From assembly GCF_029961025.1 (NCBI RefSeq), contig NZ_JASBVP010000002.1, positions 62,001-126,000 on the forward strand: a stretch of 64,000 nucleotides of DNA, given 5' to 3'. Positions within the stretch are counted from its first letter, which is position 1, and the number at the start of each line of letters is the position of its first letter. This DNA comes from Mycobacterium sp. (GTDB taxonomy: Bacteria > Actinomycetota > Actinomycetes > Mycobacteriales > Mycobacteriaceae). The translations under genes were made by a program, and so were the position numbers. This document shows, piece after piece, positions 36,628-46,019 of the stretch. Under the pieces are notes generated by a model. That model worked only from the letters and a program-made list of their open reading frames with translations. It was not told the origin of the DNA and did not search any database.

Positions 36628-37141
36628 TCAGCGAGGCCCGTCAGGGGCTGGCGCAGGCGGGGCCAGGAACAACGCTGGATCAGCTATGACGACACTGGGC
36701 GGTACATCGCCCTGGCGGGTCAGCACAAGAGGGGTCCGCCATACGTCTCCTTGCTGGCCGCATTCATTGGTTAGAGCGGTGAGGGTCGCAACGCCTTGGA
36801 GCGTGCCGTCGGGCTGTGGCTCCAATGACCAACTAAGCGTGACGGCCTGGGTAATTTTTCCGTTTGTTGCTCCAGCGCATTGTTCCGCTGATCGAAGAGT
36901 GGGTGTGTCCTGCCAGTGACCGTCGGCGAAACGGAGCACGTGTCCGAAACCCGTGGGCTCTTGGTGGTTTTCGTCGGCCAGTGCGGCCCCGGCGGCAACG
37001 CATCCAGCCGATGTGCACAAGGAACGAAAGGCCCACCAATGTGTCTCGTCGGCAGCGGGACCGTTTATTGCGGAACCGTTTTCCGTCTGCTTTGTGATCT
37101 CAAAGTTTACGCTATAGGTGCCATCAAGCCCGGCCCCCCCC
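36628..37141 (-). pseudogene. second sensor repeat of the kinase, out of frame
   Basis: Beginning at the G8 tract, this frame encodes [59 protein letters not shown] and TNECGQQGDVWRTPLVLTRQ. It is a clear duplicate of the kinase's own extracellular domain ([76 protein letters not shown]). With seven instead of eight Gs it would be joined to the kinase, giving about 731 residues. As sequenced, it has no start of its own. Confidence 0.85.
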
Positions 37142-38824
37142 AACAGTCGGGGCTGCGGTGCTGGTCGTTGGGGAAGCGGTGACCATCGCCGGATCGGCCA
37201 CGGTGACACCCAGCGGCACGTCGCCCATCCGCGACGCCACCAACGGGACCTGGAACACCGCTCCTTGGCGGCCGCATTCATTGGTCAGGACGGTGTCGGT
37301 CAGGCCGCCGCGAAGCGTGCCGTCGGGCTGTGGCTTCAACGACCACGTAACCATTTCGGTGTTCGCGCCCGCGACGACGCTTTTCCCGTCTGCTCCCAGG
37401 CAATGTGGATACTGTGCTTGGGTCTGAACGGGTGTTCGCTGCCAGTGACCATCAACAAAATGGAACTCCGCTGTATGGCCGGGGGCCATCGCCACGTCAT
37501 GGTTGTTGACGTCAAGCTCGGTCCCGGTAGCAACGCAACCGGTAGGTCTGCACGATGACCGGAATGCCCACCAAGCGCTGTTTCCGATACTTGACCGCGA
37601 TGAATCGGGCGCGCCGTTTTCCATCTGCCTTGCATAGTCGAACTCCACCCGATAAGTGCCGTCGAGCACGGCAGCAGGTGGGGTTGGGGTTCTCGTTGGC
37701 GGTGTGGTGGTTGTGGGATTGTCCCACTCGACCACGTAGAGGGTCGCACCAATGGCGGCCAACACCACCACCGCTATCTCCGCCCCGACAAGGATCGGGC
37801 GCCGCCTGCGCTGCCTCTTTGCCGCGGCCGGCTCGGTGCTCGATGGCAGGCTGTCCTCAGAGCGCAGCGGGGGCTTCGCGTTCGTCGACTGTGGTTTCGC
37901 GCTGTATCGCTCCACCTGCGCGGCTCCCGCTGTGCGGGCGGCGACGGTGATGCCAGCCGCAGTGAGACGATCACTTTCCGCGTCGCCGGCGGTCCGCTCA
38001 CTGAGCCGCATGGCGAACTCGCGGCACCGGCCGAACCGGTCGGTGGGGTCCTTGGCCAACGCTCTTGACAACACCTGATCGAGGTGCGCCAACTCCGGGC
38101 GCCGATCACTTAGCTTTGGCAGTGCTGCGTTGAGGTGTTGGCTGATGACAGCCACCGGGTTGGAATGCTGATACGGCGGGGCGCCCGTGAGCAGGTGAAA
38201 CGCGGTGGCCGCCAGCGCGTACTGGTCGGCGCGCCCATCCAGCTGCAGCCCCATCAACTGCTCAGGTGCGCAGTAAGCCACCGTGCCCACCGTCATATTG
38301 GTCGCCGTCAGGCCGCTGACGTCGGCCAGTTGGCGGGCTACTCCGAAGTCGGCCAACAGGATCCGTCGTTCACCGTCTTCTGGCTCGGTGAGCAAGATGT
38401 TGGCCGGCTTGACGTCGCGATGTAACAATCCCCGCTGGTGGGCGTAATCGAGCGCCCTGGCCACCGCGGTGACGATGACGGAGACGTCATGTGGTGGCAT
38501 TCCGGCCGGGTACTGGGCTTTCATTAGCTGCCCAGCGTCGGTGCCCTCGACGTAGTCCATCGCGATCCACAGTTGACCATCGAATTCGCCGCGATCATGC
38601 ATCCCGACAATGTTTGGGTGCCACAGTTCGGCGACGAGGTCGGCTTCGCGGTGGAACCTCTCGCGGAATTCACGATCTGCGGTGAGCGCCTCAGGAAGAA
38701 TCTTCAACGCGTCGCGCCGGCGTAATCGGGGGTGCTGAGCGAGGTAGACCTCGCCCATCCCCCCAGAACCCAGCAGCCGGAGGATGGTGTACCCAGCAAA
38801 AACCGTGCCGATCGCCAAAGGCAT
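37124..38824 (-). CDS. transmembrane Ser/Thr protein kinase
   Basis: The 566-residue kinase has Gly-loop GSGGMGEVY (19-27), Lys41, HRDVKPAN (135-142), DFG (159-161), activation loop with several Thr (TATNMTVGT) and APEQL. The juxtamembrane part is about residues 270-340, the membrane helix about 343-366, and an extracellular domain with WWAFRS/CRPTGC/NECGRQG motifs follows. The kinase domain is of the PknF/PknI/PknM kind. The frame ends at 37124 just after the G8 tract (37134-37141 on the plus strand as C8) with GGGRA and a stop. A single-base slip would add a second copy of the sensor domain (36628-37141). Confidence 0.9.
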   Translation of the reverse strand: MPLAIGTVFAGYTILRLLGSGGMGEVYLAQHPRLRRRDALKILPEALTADREFRERFHREADLVAELWHPNIVGMHDRGEFDGQLWIAMDYVEGTDAGQLMKAQYPAGMPPHDVSVIVTAVARALDYAHQRGLLHRDVKPANILLTEPEDGERRILLADFGVARQLADVSGLTATNMTVGTVAYCAPEQLMGLQLDGRADQYALAATAFHLLTGAPPYQHSNPVAVISQHLNAALPKLSDRRPELAHLDQVLSRALAKDPTDRFGRCREFAMRLSERTAGDAESDRLTAAGITVAARTAGAAQVERYSAKPQSTNAKPPLRSEDSLPSSTEPAAAKRQRRRRPILVGAEIAVVVLAAIGATLYVVEWDNPTTTTPPTRTPTPPAAVLDGTYRVEFDYARQMENGAPDSSRSSIGNSAWWAFRSSCRPTGCVATGTELDVNNHDVAMAPGHTAEFHFVDGHWQRTPVQTQAQYPHCLGADGKSVVAGANTEMVTWSLKPQPDGTLRGGLTDTVLTNECGRQGAVFQVPLVASRMGDVPLGVTVADPAMVTASPTTSTAAPTVGGGRA

Positions 38825-38879
38825 GTGCGGATACTACCGCCGTCACTGCCGCTGCCGATCGCTTCTGGCGAAGCCGCCT

Positions 38880-39082
38880 TGCTCACCAACCCCCGACGGC
38901 GGCGTGGACACCGATCGGGTGTTCACCGACAAACTCTCCGGATCGCCAAAGACAGCCCGCCCGGCCCTGAGGGGCGATGCTCGAGTATGCCCGCGCCGGT
39001 GACACCGTCGTCGTCACCGCCATCGACAAGCCCGGTCGTTCCGTCGCGGAAGTCACTCGCACCATCGCAGACTTAGCCGACT
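38880..39082 (+). pseudogene. serine-recombinase catalytic-domain remnant
   Basis: In one frame GVDTDRVFTDKLSGSPKTARP, then after a frame change MLEYARAGDTVVVTAIDKPGRSVAEVTRTIADL, matches the middle of the resolvase catalytic domain (compare MEYVREGDTVVVWKLDRLGR in the enzyme at 42380). The N-terminal Ser segment and C-terminus are missing and the frame is shifted. It flanks the kinase on the side opposite to the C-terminal remnant at 36200. Confidence 0.75.
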
Positions 39083-39504
39083 TCTGTCACTGCCGGTCCG
39101 GCCCTGCGTGGGTTGGCGGGCAGTCCCGGCAACCTGGTAGTTATCGGCTCCCGTCGCCGATTACCGCATTCGGGCGTTGAGATAGGCGAATATCGCGTCG
39201 AGTTCGTTTCATGAACGGTGCACGCCCACTGCTGGACAATGAGGTGCGCATCGTCAGCTACATGTGCACAACGAAATGGGTCTTGGTCGAGGCTGCGCGG
39301 CGTCGGGTGGCTGAGATTGCGGCCCGCGCCGATAAGCAGCACCCTCGGGTGTTGGCGGGTGATGAGTGCGCTGTGTTCGGCGAGTTGCCGGCCTGCTGCA
39401 ACGTGATTGGGTTTGCACTCACGCGCTAACCGTACCGCTGAATCGGTCGCTTATCGCCTGACTTTGCAGCATTTTTAGAGCGAATTGTGTTGCACGGACC
39501 CAAG
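39083..39504 (+). other. region with one weak 72-codon frame
   Basis: The frame 39211-39429 (MNGARPLLDNEVRIVSYMCT then TKWVLVEAARRRVAEIAARA) has no clear ribosome site or family, so I do not call it a gene. The rest is non-coding. Confidence 0.4.
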
Positions 39505-40683
39505 TTATCCGCATTGCTTATCGACCAGCGGCCAGTCTGACGGTAGGTCGAACAGCTCGTGGATTACGAGGTTGCCGTTGGTTCTGAGGACTTGTCCGTC
39601 GTCTTGGAGAGTGTTTGTTGCGAGCCCGTATGTTTCGAAAATCGGCATTGGCGCCCACGGGTTGATCCACATGCGTGGAGTGTCTTTAGCGGCTCCCACC
39701 GGGTCGATGTTTAGGCCCATCAGCACGGCAGACACCCGAGTCCCACCCAGCGGGTCCGCGCGCCAATATCCATTCGGAAGGCGACCCAGTGGAGTGAATT
39801 TCGGTTCCCCGTAAGGGTTGAACAGCGTGGACCTCGATCCGAACAGCGCATCGTCGATCTCGTCGTCGTCGATGAAGACCGTCGCAGTGTTGAGCGCGAC
39901 AATAAATGGGTATTCGAGCGGTGTGTCGACGTCGGTGTACTTTTTGCCCTTGTCTCTGACAGCTCGTCTGATGAGTCCTACGTTGTCGTACATCACTACG
40001 CGCGCTGAGTGCAGGCCCAGCAGACGCGTGTATTTGCCGCGTTGCTCAGGGGGCAGGGCGTAGGCGGTGTACAAAAGCTGCCAGTCGCCAATAGGAAGCG
40101 GGAGAGTCGGCAGTGGCTTGCCGGCCTCACGGGCGGCGACCTCGTCGTCTGCATTCAACCCTTGCAGCCACTTTTCGATCGGTGTGCGGATCTGGGCAAT
40201 GCGGGGCTGCTGCCTTCCCTCTTGTTCGATATCGAGTATCAGGATGAAGTCGGGGTGGCTGGCCTTGTTGGTGCAGTCGAATATCCACGCCTCCAACGCG
40301 TTCCTGGGCCTTTCGATAACCGCCTTGCATTCAACGTAAGTGCCTGCGCCGTCGCGGGTTATCAGGAAATCTGGCTTTTTGCCGTTGGGCAGCGTGGGGT
40401 GCGGGGTGACCTCGTACTCGAGCAGCCGGTAAAAGGTGTACATGTACAGCTCCCACCAGGCGCCGAAATGCTGATCTTGATCGCGGCTGCGGAAGTCTTT
40501 CCTCAGCCTGCCACCGTGGTCCGGGTAGTGGCTGTACCACTCTTCCAGCTCGTCGCGCACGCGAGCCCACTTGGGTTCATCGACCCGGTTGTAGAAGTCA
40601 AAAACACTGCCACCGTATGACATCAGAGAGGAATCGTTTCGCGCGAATTGATCAAACAGCGTCTTCCTGGGTGGCCCGGTCAC
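39505..40683 (-). CDS. PD-(D/E)XK nuclease-like protein, possible restriction/defence enzyme
   Basis: 392 residues from GTG 40683 (TGPPRKTLFDQFARNDSSLM). The segment HFGAWWELYMYTFYRLLEYE ... PNGKKPDFLITRDGAGTYVECKAVIE has the layout of the PD-(D/E)XK fold: a helix with Glu, then PD (residue about 125), about 12 residues, then E-x-K (VECK). The C-terminal part (IDDDEIDDALFGSRSTLFNPYGEP; TRVSAVLMGLNIDPVGA) is of unknown role and may bind DNA or effectors. The gene stands alone with no methyltransferase beside it, so it could be a modification-dependent nuclease or an anti-phage effector. It is not similar to a named restriction enzyme that I know. Confidence 0.65.
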   Translation of the reverse strand: MTGPPRKTLFDQFARNDSSLMSYGGSVFDFYNRVDEPKWARVRDELEEWYSHYPDHGGRLRKDFRSRDQDQHFGAWWELYMYTFYRLLEYEVTPHPTLPNGKKPDFLITRDGAGTYVECKAVIERPRNALEAWIFDCTNKASHPDFILILDIEQEGRQQPRIAQIRTPIEKWLQGLNADDEVAAREAGKPLPTLPLPIGDWQLLYTAYALPPEQRGKYTRLLGLHSARVVMYDNVGLIRRAVRDKGKKYTDVDTPLEYPFIVALNTATVFIDDDEIDDALFGSRSTLFNPYGEPKFTPLGRLPNGYWRADPLGGTRVSAVLMGLNIDPVGAAKDTPRMWINPWAPMPIFETYGLATNTLQDDGQVLRTNGNLVIHELFDLPSDWPLVDKQCG

Positions 40684-40888
40684 ACAGTCAACTTTAGCGC
40701 GATTTGCACCGATATCGCCGCCATGGCGGCTACTGCGGCCTGAGGCCACGGGGCGGCATATCGCTCTACCGCACGCACGCCAGCCCGTCGAGCAGAATGC
40801 AGCCGGCGGCCAACGCCGGCCCAAATGTGACGGTGCCGCACTCGGAATGCCACACCAGATGCCGTCCACACGAGCATCGGGTGCGAAT

Positions 40889-41188
40889 ATGGTGGGCGTG
40901 GAGGAGTCTGATTTGCCCGATGACCGCGAGCTGCGGATCACCGACCGGGCGTTAGAGGGCATGGACGCCGACCATGATGATTGCCCGTTCTGTCTGGGAC
41001 GGGCCGCGGCGCATCGCGGCGACGATTAGGACGCCAACCCGTTTCCCGAGGTTGACTTTCCCAAGAAGTTGGTCCGGTGGTACGACTCCGACTGCGGGTT
41101 ATGGGTCGCGGGTCACAGCCTCGGGTCCATGGAGCCGGGCGGACTGTTGTGGTTTGAGCAACCAACCGCGGTTGAAGACCGGAAATGA
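40889..41188 (+). pseudogene. small gene interrupted by an in-frame TAG
   Basis: From ATG 40889 the frame gives MVGVEESDLPDDRELRITDRA ... CPFCLGRAAAHRGDD, TAG (41027-41029), and then continues without a break as DANPFPEVDFPKKLVRWYDS ... LWFEQPTAVEDRK to TGA 41188. Coding texture is the same on both sides, so a single nonsense change of a roughly 99-codon gene is likely. There is one CxxC pair. The family is unknown. It is convergent with the small gene at 41198. Confidence 0.6.
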
Positions 41189-41197
41189 TTTCGCGCG

Positions 41198-41377
41198 TCA
41201 ATCGCGGACGTGCACCGCGATGGCGTCGATCGGTTGGCCGGTGCTGACCGCGATCAGTGAACGCGCCATGTCTTCGATCTCGCCGGCGTGGCGTGCTTGT
41301 GTGAGTTGGTCGATCTCGGGGTGGATCATCCACCAGCGGCCGAATAGACGCTGATGTTGTAGGTGTGCATCGGGCAT
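41198..41377 (-). CDS. short HicB-like N-terminal-domain protein
   Basis: 59 residues from ATG 41377: MPDAHLQHQRLFGRWWMIHP, EIDQLTQARHAGEIEDMARS, LIAVSTGQPIDAIAVHVRD. The strand-strand-helix order (WWMIHPEI; TQARHAGEIEDMARSLIAVS; AIAVHV) is the shape of HicB-type antitoxin N-terminal domains, but the DNA-binding C-terminus and a HicA partner are missing. It may be an orphan antitoxin remnant. Confidence 0.45.
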   Translation of the reverse strand: MPDAHLQHQRLFGRWWMIHPEIDQLTQARHAGEIEDMARSLIAVSTGQPIDAIAVHVRD

Positions 41378-41440
41378 GCCGTGTGACTCCGCACTACGGC
41401 GAAGGTGACGATGCTACCGTACGTAAACGCTAGGCCCTTC

Positions 41441-41731
41441 TCACTGACGTTTCGAGATCCTCTTCGCGATCGTCTCACGCACTCGCTCAGGCTGAGACAG
41501 AGCGTCGAGCAGGTAACGGTAGAGCAGACCTTGAGGCACTAAACCGGTGCTCGTATACCTTTGGCCCTCGCAGATCAGGTCTTCGCCGGTGATGTTGCGC
41601 TCGACCATGTCGCCGAGGCATTCGCGGGTGTGTTCGTCGATGATCGACACGGTCTTGATCGGCCGCCCGTCGGTGGTGACGTCGAACTGAAAATCAGCAG
41701 CCCTGCCATAAATCGAGCGGTCCACCTTCAT
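41441..41731 (-). pseudogene. IS3-family OrfB fragment
   Basis: The text ADFQFDVTTDGRPIKTVSII then DEHTRECLGDMVERNITGED is the DDE core start of IS3-type OrfB transposases. Upstream and downstream parts are lost or out of frame (a shift follows at about 41590). No terminal repeats are seen. Confidence 0.8.
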
Positions 41732-41905
41732 CAGGCCGTCCCGCTGAGCGCCGCTGACACGGGCTGGCCGGCAATTTTCACAAATCCCGATGTAGGTGAT
41801 TCGTGCAAGTATTACGCTCTAATCGACGGTTCGGGCAACGTCACAAAATTGCCGAGTCAAACTCTCGGCATAAAAGGATTGGCGCATAGAAAGGAGCGCC
41901 TCGAC

Positions 41906-42253
41906 ATGAACCAACTGATTGCCGCCGTTCCAACAGTGGCTGTTGCAGCCTTGGCTGCTGGGGCCGTCGCACTAGCAACCCACGCCAATGCCGACTTTGT
42001 TTTCGACATCTGCCCATCTGGTATGGATGGTGTCGTTGCCGGCACACCTACATCGTGCCCGTTCGCCGACAATGTGCGGGAAAATTACTTCCGCTACGGT
42101 GGTCCGCTCATCGAAGCATACAGCCCTGTTACGGGCGAGATTTACGCAATGGACTGCAGTGACGCCCACTTCATCGCGCGCCTTAGCGATGGCGAGACTC
42201 ACCCAGGCGTTCTTTGCACTGGCGGCAATGATGCAGCGGTGGTGATCTGGTGA
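41906..42253 (+). CDS. small secreted protein, paralogue of 47080-47397
   Basis: 115 residues from ATG 41906 with ribosome site AAAGGAG. The signal peptide (MNQLIAAVPTVAVAALAAGA then VALATHANA) is followed by CPSGMDGVVAGTPTSCPFADNVRENYF, AYSPVTGEIYAMDCSDAHFIARLSDGE and LCTGGNDAAVVIW. Four Cys probably form two disulfides. Nearly every conserved position recurs in the protein at 47080. The function of this mycobacterial family is unknown. Confidence 0.8.
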   Translation: MNQLIAAVPTVAVAALAAGAVALATHANADFVFDICPSGMDGVVAGTPTSCPFADNVRENYFRYGGPLIEAYSPVTGEIYAMDCSDAHFIARLSDGETHPGVLCTGGNDAAVVIW

Positions 42254-42379
42254 AATACTTGATATTACGTCCAACACCAGGGAGGAAGCGGGCCGATGGG
42301 GTCAGCGGTCGAACTGGCCAAGTGGTGGACGAATGTCCGTGGCGTACCTACGTCGGCGCTCTTGTGCTATGCCAAAAGA

Positions 42380-42973
42380 TTATGAGGCCAAGTACCGGTA
42401 TAGGGTCGCTCGACTGACGCCCAGGAATCGGGCGATGTCTTTGGCGGTATGACCATCGGCCTTCATTCGCCTCGCTGTGGCGATGTGGTCTGGCTCTTTT
42501 ACCTTCTTGGGTCTTCCGAACCGGGTGCCGTTGGCCCGCGAAGCCATTCGCTTCAGCGCCGTGCGCTCTCGGGTCAACTCGCTCTCGTATTCGGCCAGCG
42601 ACCCGAGGACGCCGATCATCATCCGCCCCGCTGCGGTACTGGAGTCGATGCCGTCGCTGGTAGACACCAGGGTAACGCCACGATCCGTTAGTGCCTTGAC
42701 GGTCTCGAGGATGTGCAGGGTGTTGCGCCCTAGACGGTCTAGTTTCCACACCACAACGGTGTCGCCTTCGCGGACGTATTCCATAAGAGCAGTTAGCCCT
42801 GGACGGTCGTCCCGGGCACCAGACATGATGTCGGAGAAAGTTCTCGCGACACCGGCAGCATCGAGTGCAGCCTGTTGTTGTTCAAGAGTCTGCGAGACTG
42901 TCGAGATACGTGTGTAACCGATGCGGATACCGAGATTGGTGCCGCCAGTTCTCTTCTCACCCGCCTGACTCAT
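42380..42973 (-). CDS. serine recombinase (resolvase/invertase)
   Basis: 198 residues from ATG 42973. The catalytic domain carries IRIGYTRISTVSQTLEQQQ with the nucleophile Ser, the Arg residues in YVREGDTVVVWKLDRLGRN, and LAEYESELTRERT at the end of the E helix. The C-terminal helix-turn-helix carries DHIATARRMKADGHTAKDIARFLGVSRATLYRYLA. It is complete and probably active. No inverted crossover sites are evident nearby. It could serve a Tn3-like transposon now lost, or invert or resolve parts of the island. A longer in-frame reading to 43234 is not resolvase-like. Confidence 0.93.
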   Translation of the reverse strand: MSQAGEKRTGGTNLGIRIGYTRISTVSQTLEQQQAALDAAGVARTFSDIMSGARDDRPGLTALMEYVREGDTVVVWKLDRLGRNTLHILETVKALTDRGVTLVSTSDGIDSSTAAGRMMIGVLGSLAEYESELTRERTALKRMASRANGTRFGRPKKVKEPDHIATARRMKADGHTAKDIARFLGVSRATLYRYLAS

Positions 42974-43269
42974 AAGTGTTGGAACACCGTTGGTGAGATG
43001 GATATTTCTGAGACGAACTTCCGAGACATTGCGACCAGGACGATCCATCACCCTCAAGGGGCACGACGGTGTGTCTCGAATGTGGTCTATTTCGAGACGG
43101 CGTTCAGTTCTGTTCGGGCCTGGTCGATTTGGTCGTATGCGTAGGTTGCCCGTGATCGTGGGGTGGTCCGTAGTGCGGTCGTCGTTGCCACGAAGACGAC
43201 CCAGATGGACGGGCGGGGTAATTTTCGTGCCCATGGTGTGTCCCCCGGTGGATGAGTCCGCCGTGTTTT

Positions 43270-45236
43270 AGACCGTAGTTCCCCCCGCTAGACGGGTCTG
43301 GTTCTTGTTTTCCGTTGCTGAGCAGACGCTTTGCATCCGCAGCCGAACGTGAGTGTAGACATGTATTCTAAATTTGTTGCGGCGTGTCATATAGTGGCGG
43401 GCCATACTGGCTGGTTTTATGTGATATAAAGTAGACATGTATGTGGCGCGGGTGCCGAATCGCGGGTCACCGCCGGCGATTCTGCTGCGGGAGTCCTACC
43501 GCCAGGACGGCAAGGTGAAAAACCGCACCCTGGCCAACCTGTCGCGCTGGCCAGCGCCCAAGGTCGAGGCGTTGACGCGGGTGCTCAAAGGCTTGCCGAC
43601 GGTGGGCGATCTATCCGAGGCCTTCGAGATCACCCGCAGCCTGCCGCATGGGCATGTGGCCGCGGTGCTGGGCACCGCCCGCGGCCTAGGTGTCGAAGAA
43701 CTCATCGACCCGACACCGTCACGTCGGCGCAATCTGGTGATGGCAATGCTGGTGGCCCAGGTCATCGCCCCGGCATCCAAGCTGGCCACCGCCCGCGGAC
43801 TGCGCGCCCAGACCGCGACCAGCTCGCTAGGTGAGGTGCTGGGGGTCGACGGGGCCGACGAGGACGACCTGTATGCGGCGATGGACTGGGCGCTGGCCCG
43901 CAAAGAGAGCATCGAAGACCAGCTGGCCGCACGGCATCTAGCTGATGGCACCGTGGTGCTCTACGACGTGTCCTCGGCGGCCTTTGAGGGCCGCACCTGC
44001 CCACTGGGCAAGATCGGGCACGCCCGCGACGGGGTCAAAGGACGCCTGCAGATCGTCTACGGACTACTGTGCACCTCCACCGGGATACCGGTGGCCATCG
44101 AGGTGTTCGACGGCGACACCGCCGACCCGAAAACCCTGTCTGTGCAGATCGAAAAGCTCAAAGACCGGTTCGGGCTATCCCGGGTGGCTCTGGTGGGTGA
44201 TCGCGGCATGATCACCAGCGCGCGCATCACCGCCGAACTTCACCCCGCCGGGCTGGACTGGATCACCGCGCTACGCGCCCCCCAGATCAAGGCCCTCGTC
44301 GAAGCCGACGCCTTGCAGCTGAGCTTGTTTGACACCCAAGACCTCGCCGAGATCGACTCCCCGGACTACCCCGGTGAACGCCTGATCGCCTGCCACAACC
44401 CCGACCTGGCCCAACGGCGCACCCGCAAGCGTCACGAGTTGTTGGCGGCCACCGAAAAACAACTGTCCGCCATCGCGGCAGCCACCACCCGAACACGGCG
44501 CCCGTTGCGCGGCAAAGACACGATCGCCCTGCGGGTCGGCAAGGTGATCAACCGCCACAAGATGGCCAAACACTTCCACCTCACCATCACCGACACCGCG
44601 TTCAGCTTCACCCGCAACGACGAGGCTATCGCCGCCGAAGCCGCCCTCGATGGCATCTACGTGCTGCGCACCAACCTGCCCACCACCGCTTTGGACCGCG
44701 ACGACGTCGTGTTGCGCTACAAGGGACTCGAAGACGTCGAACGGTTCTTCCGCACCCTCAACAGCGAGCTTGACGTGCGGCCCATCCACCACCGCCTGGC
44801 TGACCGGGTCCGCGCCCACATGTTCCTACGGATGCTGTCCTACTACATCAGCTGGCACATGAAGCAAGCCCTGGCTCCCCTGCTGTTTTATGACCACGAC
44901 AAAGCTGCCGGCGCCGCTAAACGCGTCAATCCTGTTGTCGCCGCTCAACGCTCCGATGCCGCCCTGGCCAAAGCCGCCCGCAAACGCACCGACGACGCCA
45001 CCCCGGTACACAGCTTCACCAGCCTGCTCGCCGACCTGGCCACCCTCTGCGCCAACCGAATCCAACCCACCGCCGACATGGCAGCATTCACCATGTTCAC
45101 CACCCCCACCGCACTGCAGCACCGTGCCTTCGAACTACTCGGCACCACTCACCGCCTCGGCTACATGTAGTCAGTGGACAACACAAAACCGCAGGTCACA
45201 GCGCATTCATCACCAGACCAGGGGGAACTACGGTTT
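43270..45236. mobile_element. second IS1634-family insertion sequence
   Basis: Inverted ends: ACCGTAGTTCCCCC at 43272 and the same text on the other strand from about 45235. A single transposase fills it. I see no target duplication at the ends. Its right flank is an IS3 OrfA fragment, so it probably inserted into older IS debris. Confidence 0.8.
43437..45170 (+). CDS. IS1634-family transposase
   Basis: 577 residues: MYVARVPNRGSPPAILLRES, VVLYDVSSAAFEGRTCPLGK (first Asp), RVALVGDRGMITSARI (second Asp) and KGLEDVERFFRTLNSELDVRPIHH with the catalytic Glu. The frame is intact. It is longer than, and only distantly similar to, the transposase at 19312. Confidence 0.95.
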   Translation: MYVARVPNRGSPPAILLRESYRQDGKVKNRTLANLSRWPAPKVEALTRVLKGLPTVGDLSEAFEITRSLPHGHVAAVLGTARGLGVEELIDPTPSRRRNLVMAMLVAQVIAPASKLATARGLRAQTATSSLGEVLGVDGADEDDLYAAMDWALARKESIEDQLAARHLADGTVVLYDVSSAAFEGRTCPLGKIGHARDGVKGRLQIVYGLLCTSTGIPVAIEVFDGDTADPKTLSVQIEKLKDRFGLSRVALVGDRGMITSARITAELHPAGLDWITALRAPQIKALVEADALQLSLFDTQDLAEIDSPDYPGERLIACHNPDLAQRRTRKRHELLAATEKQLSAIAAATTRTRRPLRGKDTIALRVGKVINRHKMAKHFHLTITDTAFSFTRNDEAIAAEAALDGIYVLRTNLPTTALDRDDVVLRYKGLEDVERFFRTLNSELDVRPIHHRLADRVRAHMFLRMLSYYISWHMKQALAPLLFYDHDKAAGAAKRVNPVVAAQRSDAALAKAARKRTDDATPVHSFTSLLADLATLCANRIQPTADMAAFTMFTTPTALQHRAFELLGTTHRLGYM

Positions 45237-45273
45237 AGAGTCCTGTGCCCCCGGGTGGGGGGCGGAAGGGACG

Positions 45274-45507
45274 ATGAATCACATGGCTGGCCGCAAGAGG
45301 CATTCCGCCGAGGACATCGTGCGCAAGCTGCGCCGTGCTGATGAGCTTGCCGCGGCGGGAATGACCAATGAGGAGATCGCCGCCGAGCTGGAGGTGTCGG
45401 CGGCGACGCTGTACAACTGGCGGCGCACCTACGGCGGTATGAGCGTCGATGCCGCCAAGGAGACTCTTGGGCCATCATTGACACCTGAGACTTGGAAAGC
45501 CCCGTGA
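45274..45507 (+). pseudogene. IS3-family OrfA fragment
   Basis: From ATG 45274 (GGAAGGG upstream): GRKRHSAEDIVRKLRRADEL, TNEEIAAELEVSAATLYNWR, RTYGGMSVDAAKE, a normal OrfA helix-turn-helix. Near 45463 it is cut by an IS256-type fragment, and the last codons are foreign. Confidence 0.85.
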
Positions 45508-45893
45508 CACCGAGGGATTCGACCAAGCGCTCTATCCGCCGGATGGACACCCCCCAGCAGGTAGCAGGTAGCCCCCACCGACGTGAGCGCCCGCTCGGCA
45601 CGCTTGCGGCGGGCCAACCGCCACCCCGGGAAATAGCTGCGCTGTCGCAGCTTGGGAATCGCCACTTCGATCGTGCTGGCCCGGGTATCGAAATCATGAT
45701 GCCGATAGCCGTTACAGAGGTTGGACCGCCCGTCGCTGCGCTGGCGATAGCCCGCACCGCAGATGGCGTCGGCTTTCGCGTCCATCAAGGCGTGGATGAA
45801 CGCCGACAGCAACCCGCGCAGCAGATCGAGGCTCGCCTCGGCGAGTTGATCGGCCAACAGTTTCTCGACGTCGCTAAGGTGGGATGAGGTCAT
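45464..45893 (-). pseudogene. IS256-family transposase N-terminal fragment
   Basis: From 45893: LSDVEKLLADQLAEASLDLL, DAICGAGYRQRSDGRSNLCN, GYRHHDFDTRASTIEVAIPK, then in another frame RRIERLVESLGVTGLSKSQV and SMMAQES. At least one frameshift occurs at about 45560, and the catalytic domain is absent. Confidence 0.85.
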
Positions 45894-46019
45894 CGCGTTG
45901 CTCTCCTTCGATTGACTTTTGCTCGTCGTTTCGAAGGATCACGCGATGACCGCCCGCTACCCGGCTACGACACGCCTGGCAGCCGCAACACGCTGTACAC
46001 TACGCCCCTGGACGTAACT

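Noticed and set aside
43240..45260. target-site duplication around the second IS1634-type element
   Set aside because: Apart from a chance GAGTCC near both ends, the flanks do not match, so no duplication is claimed.
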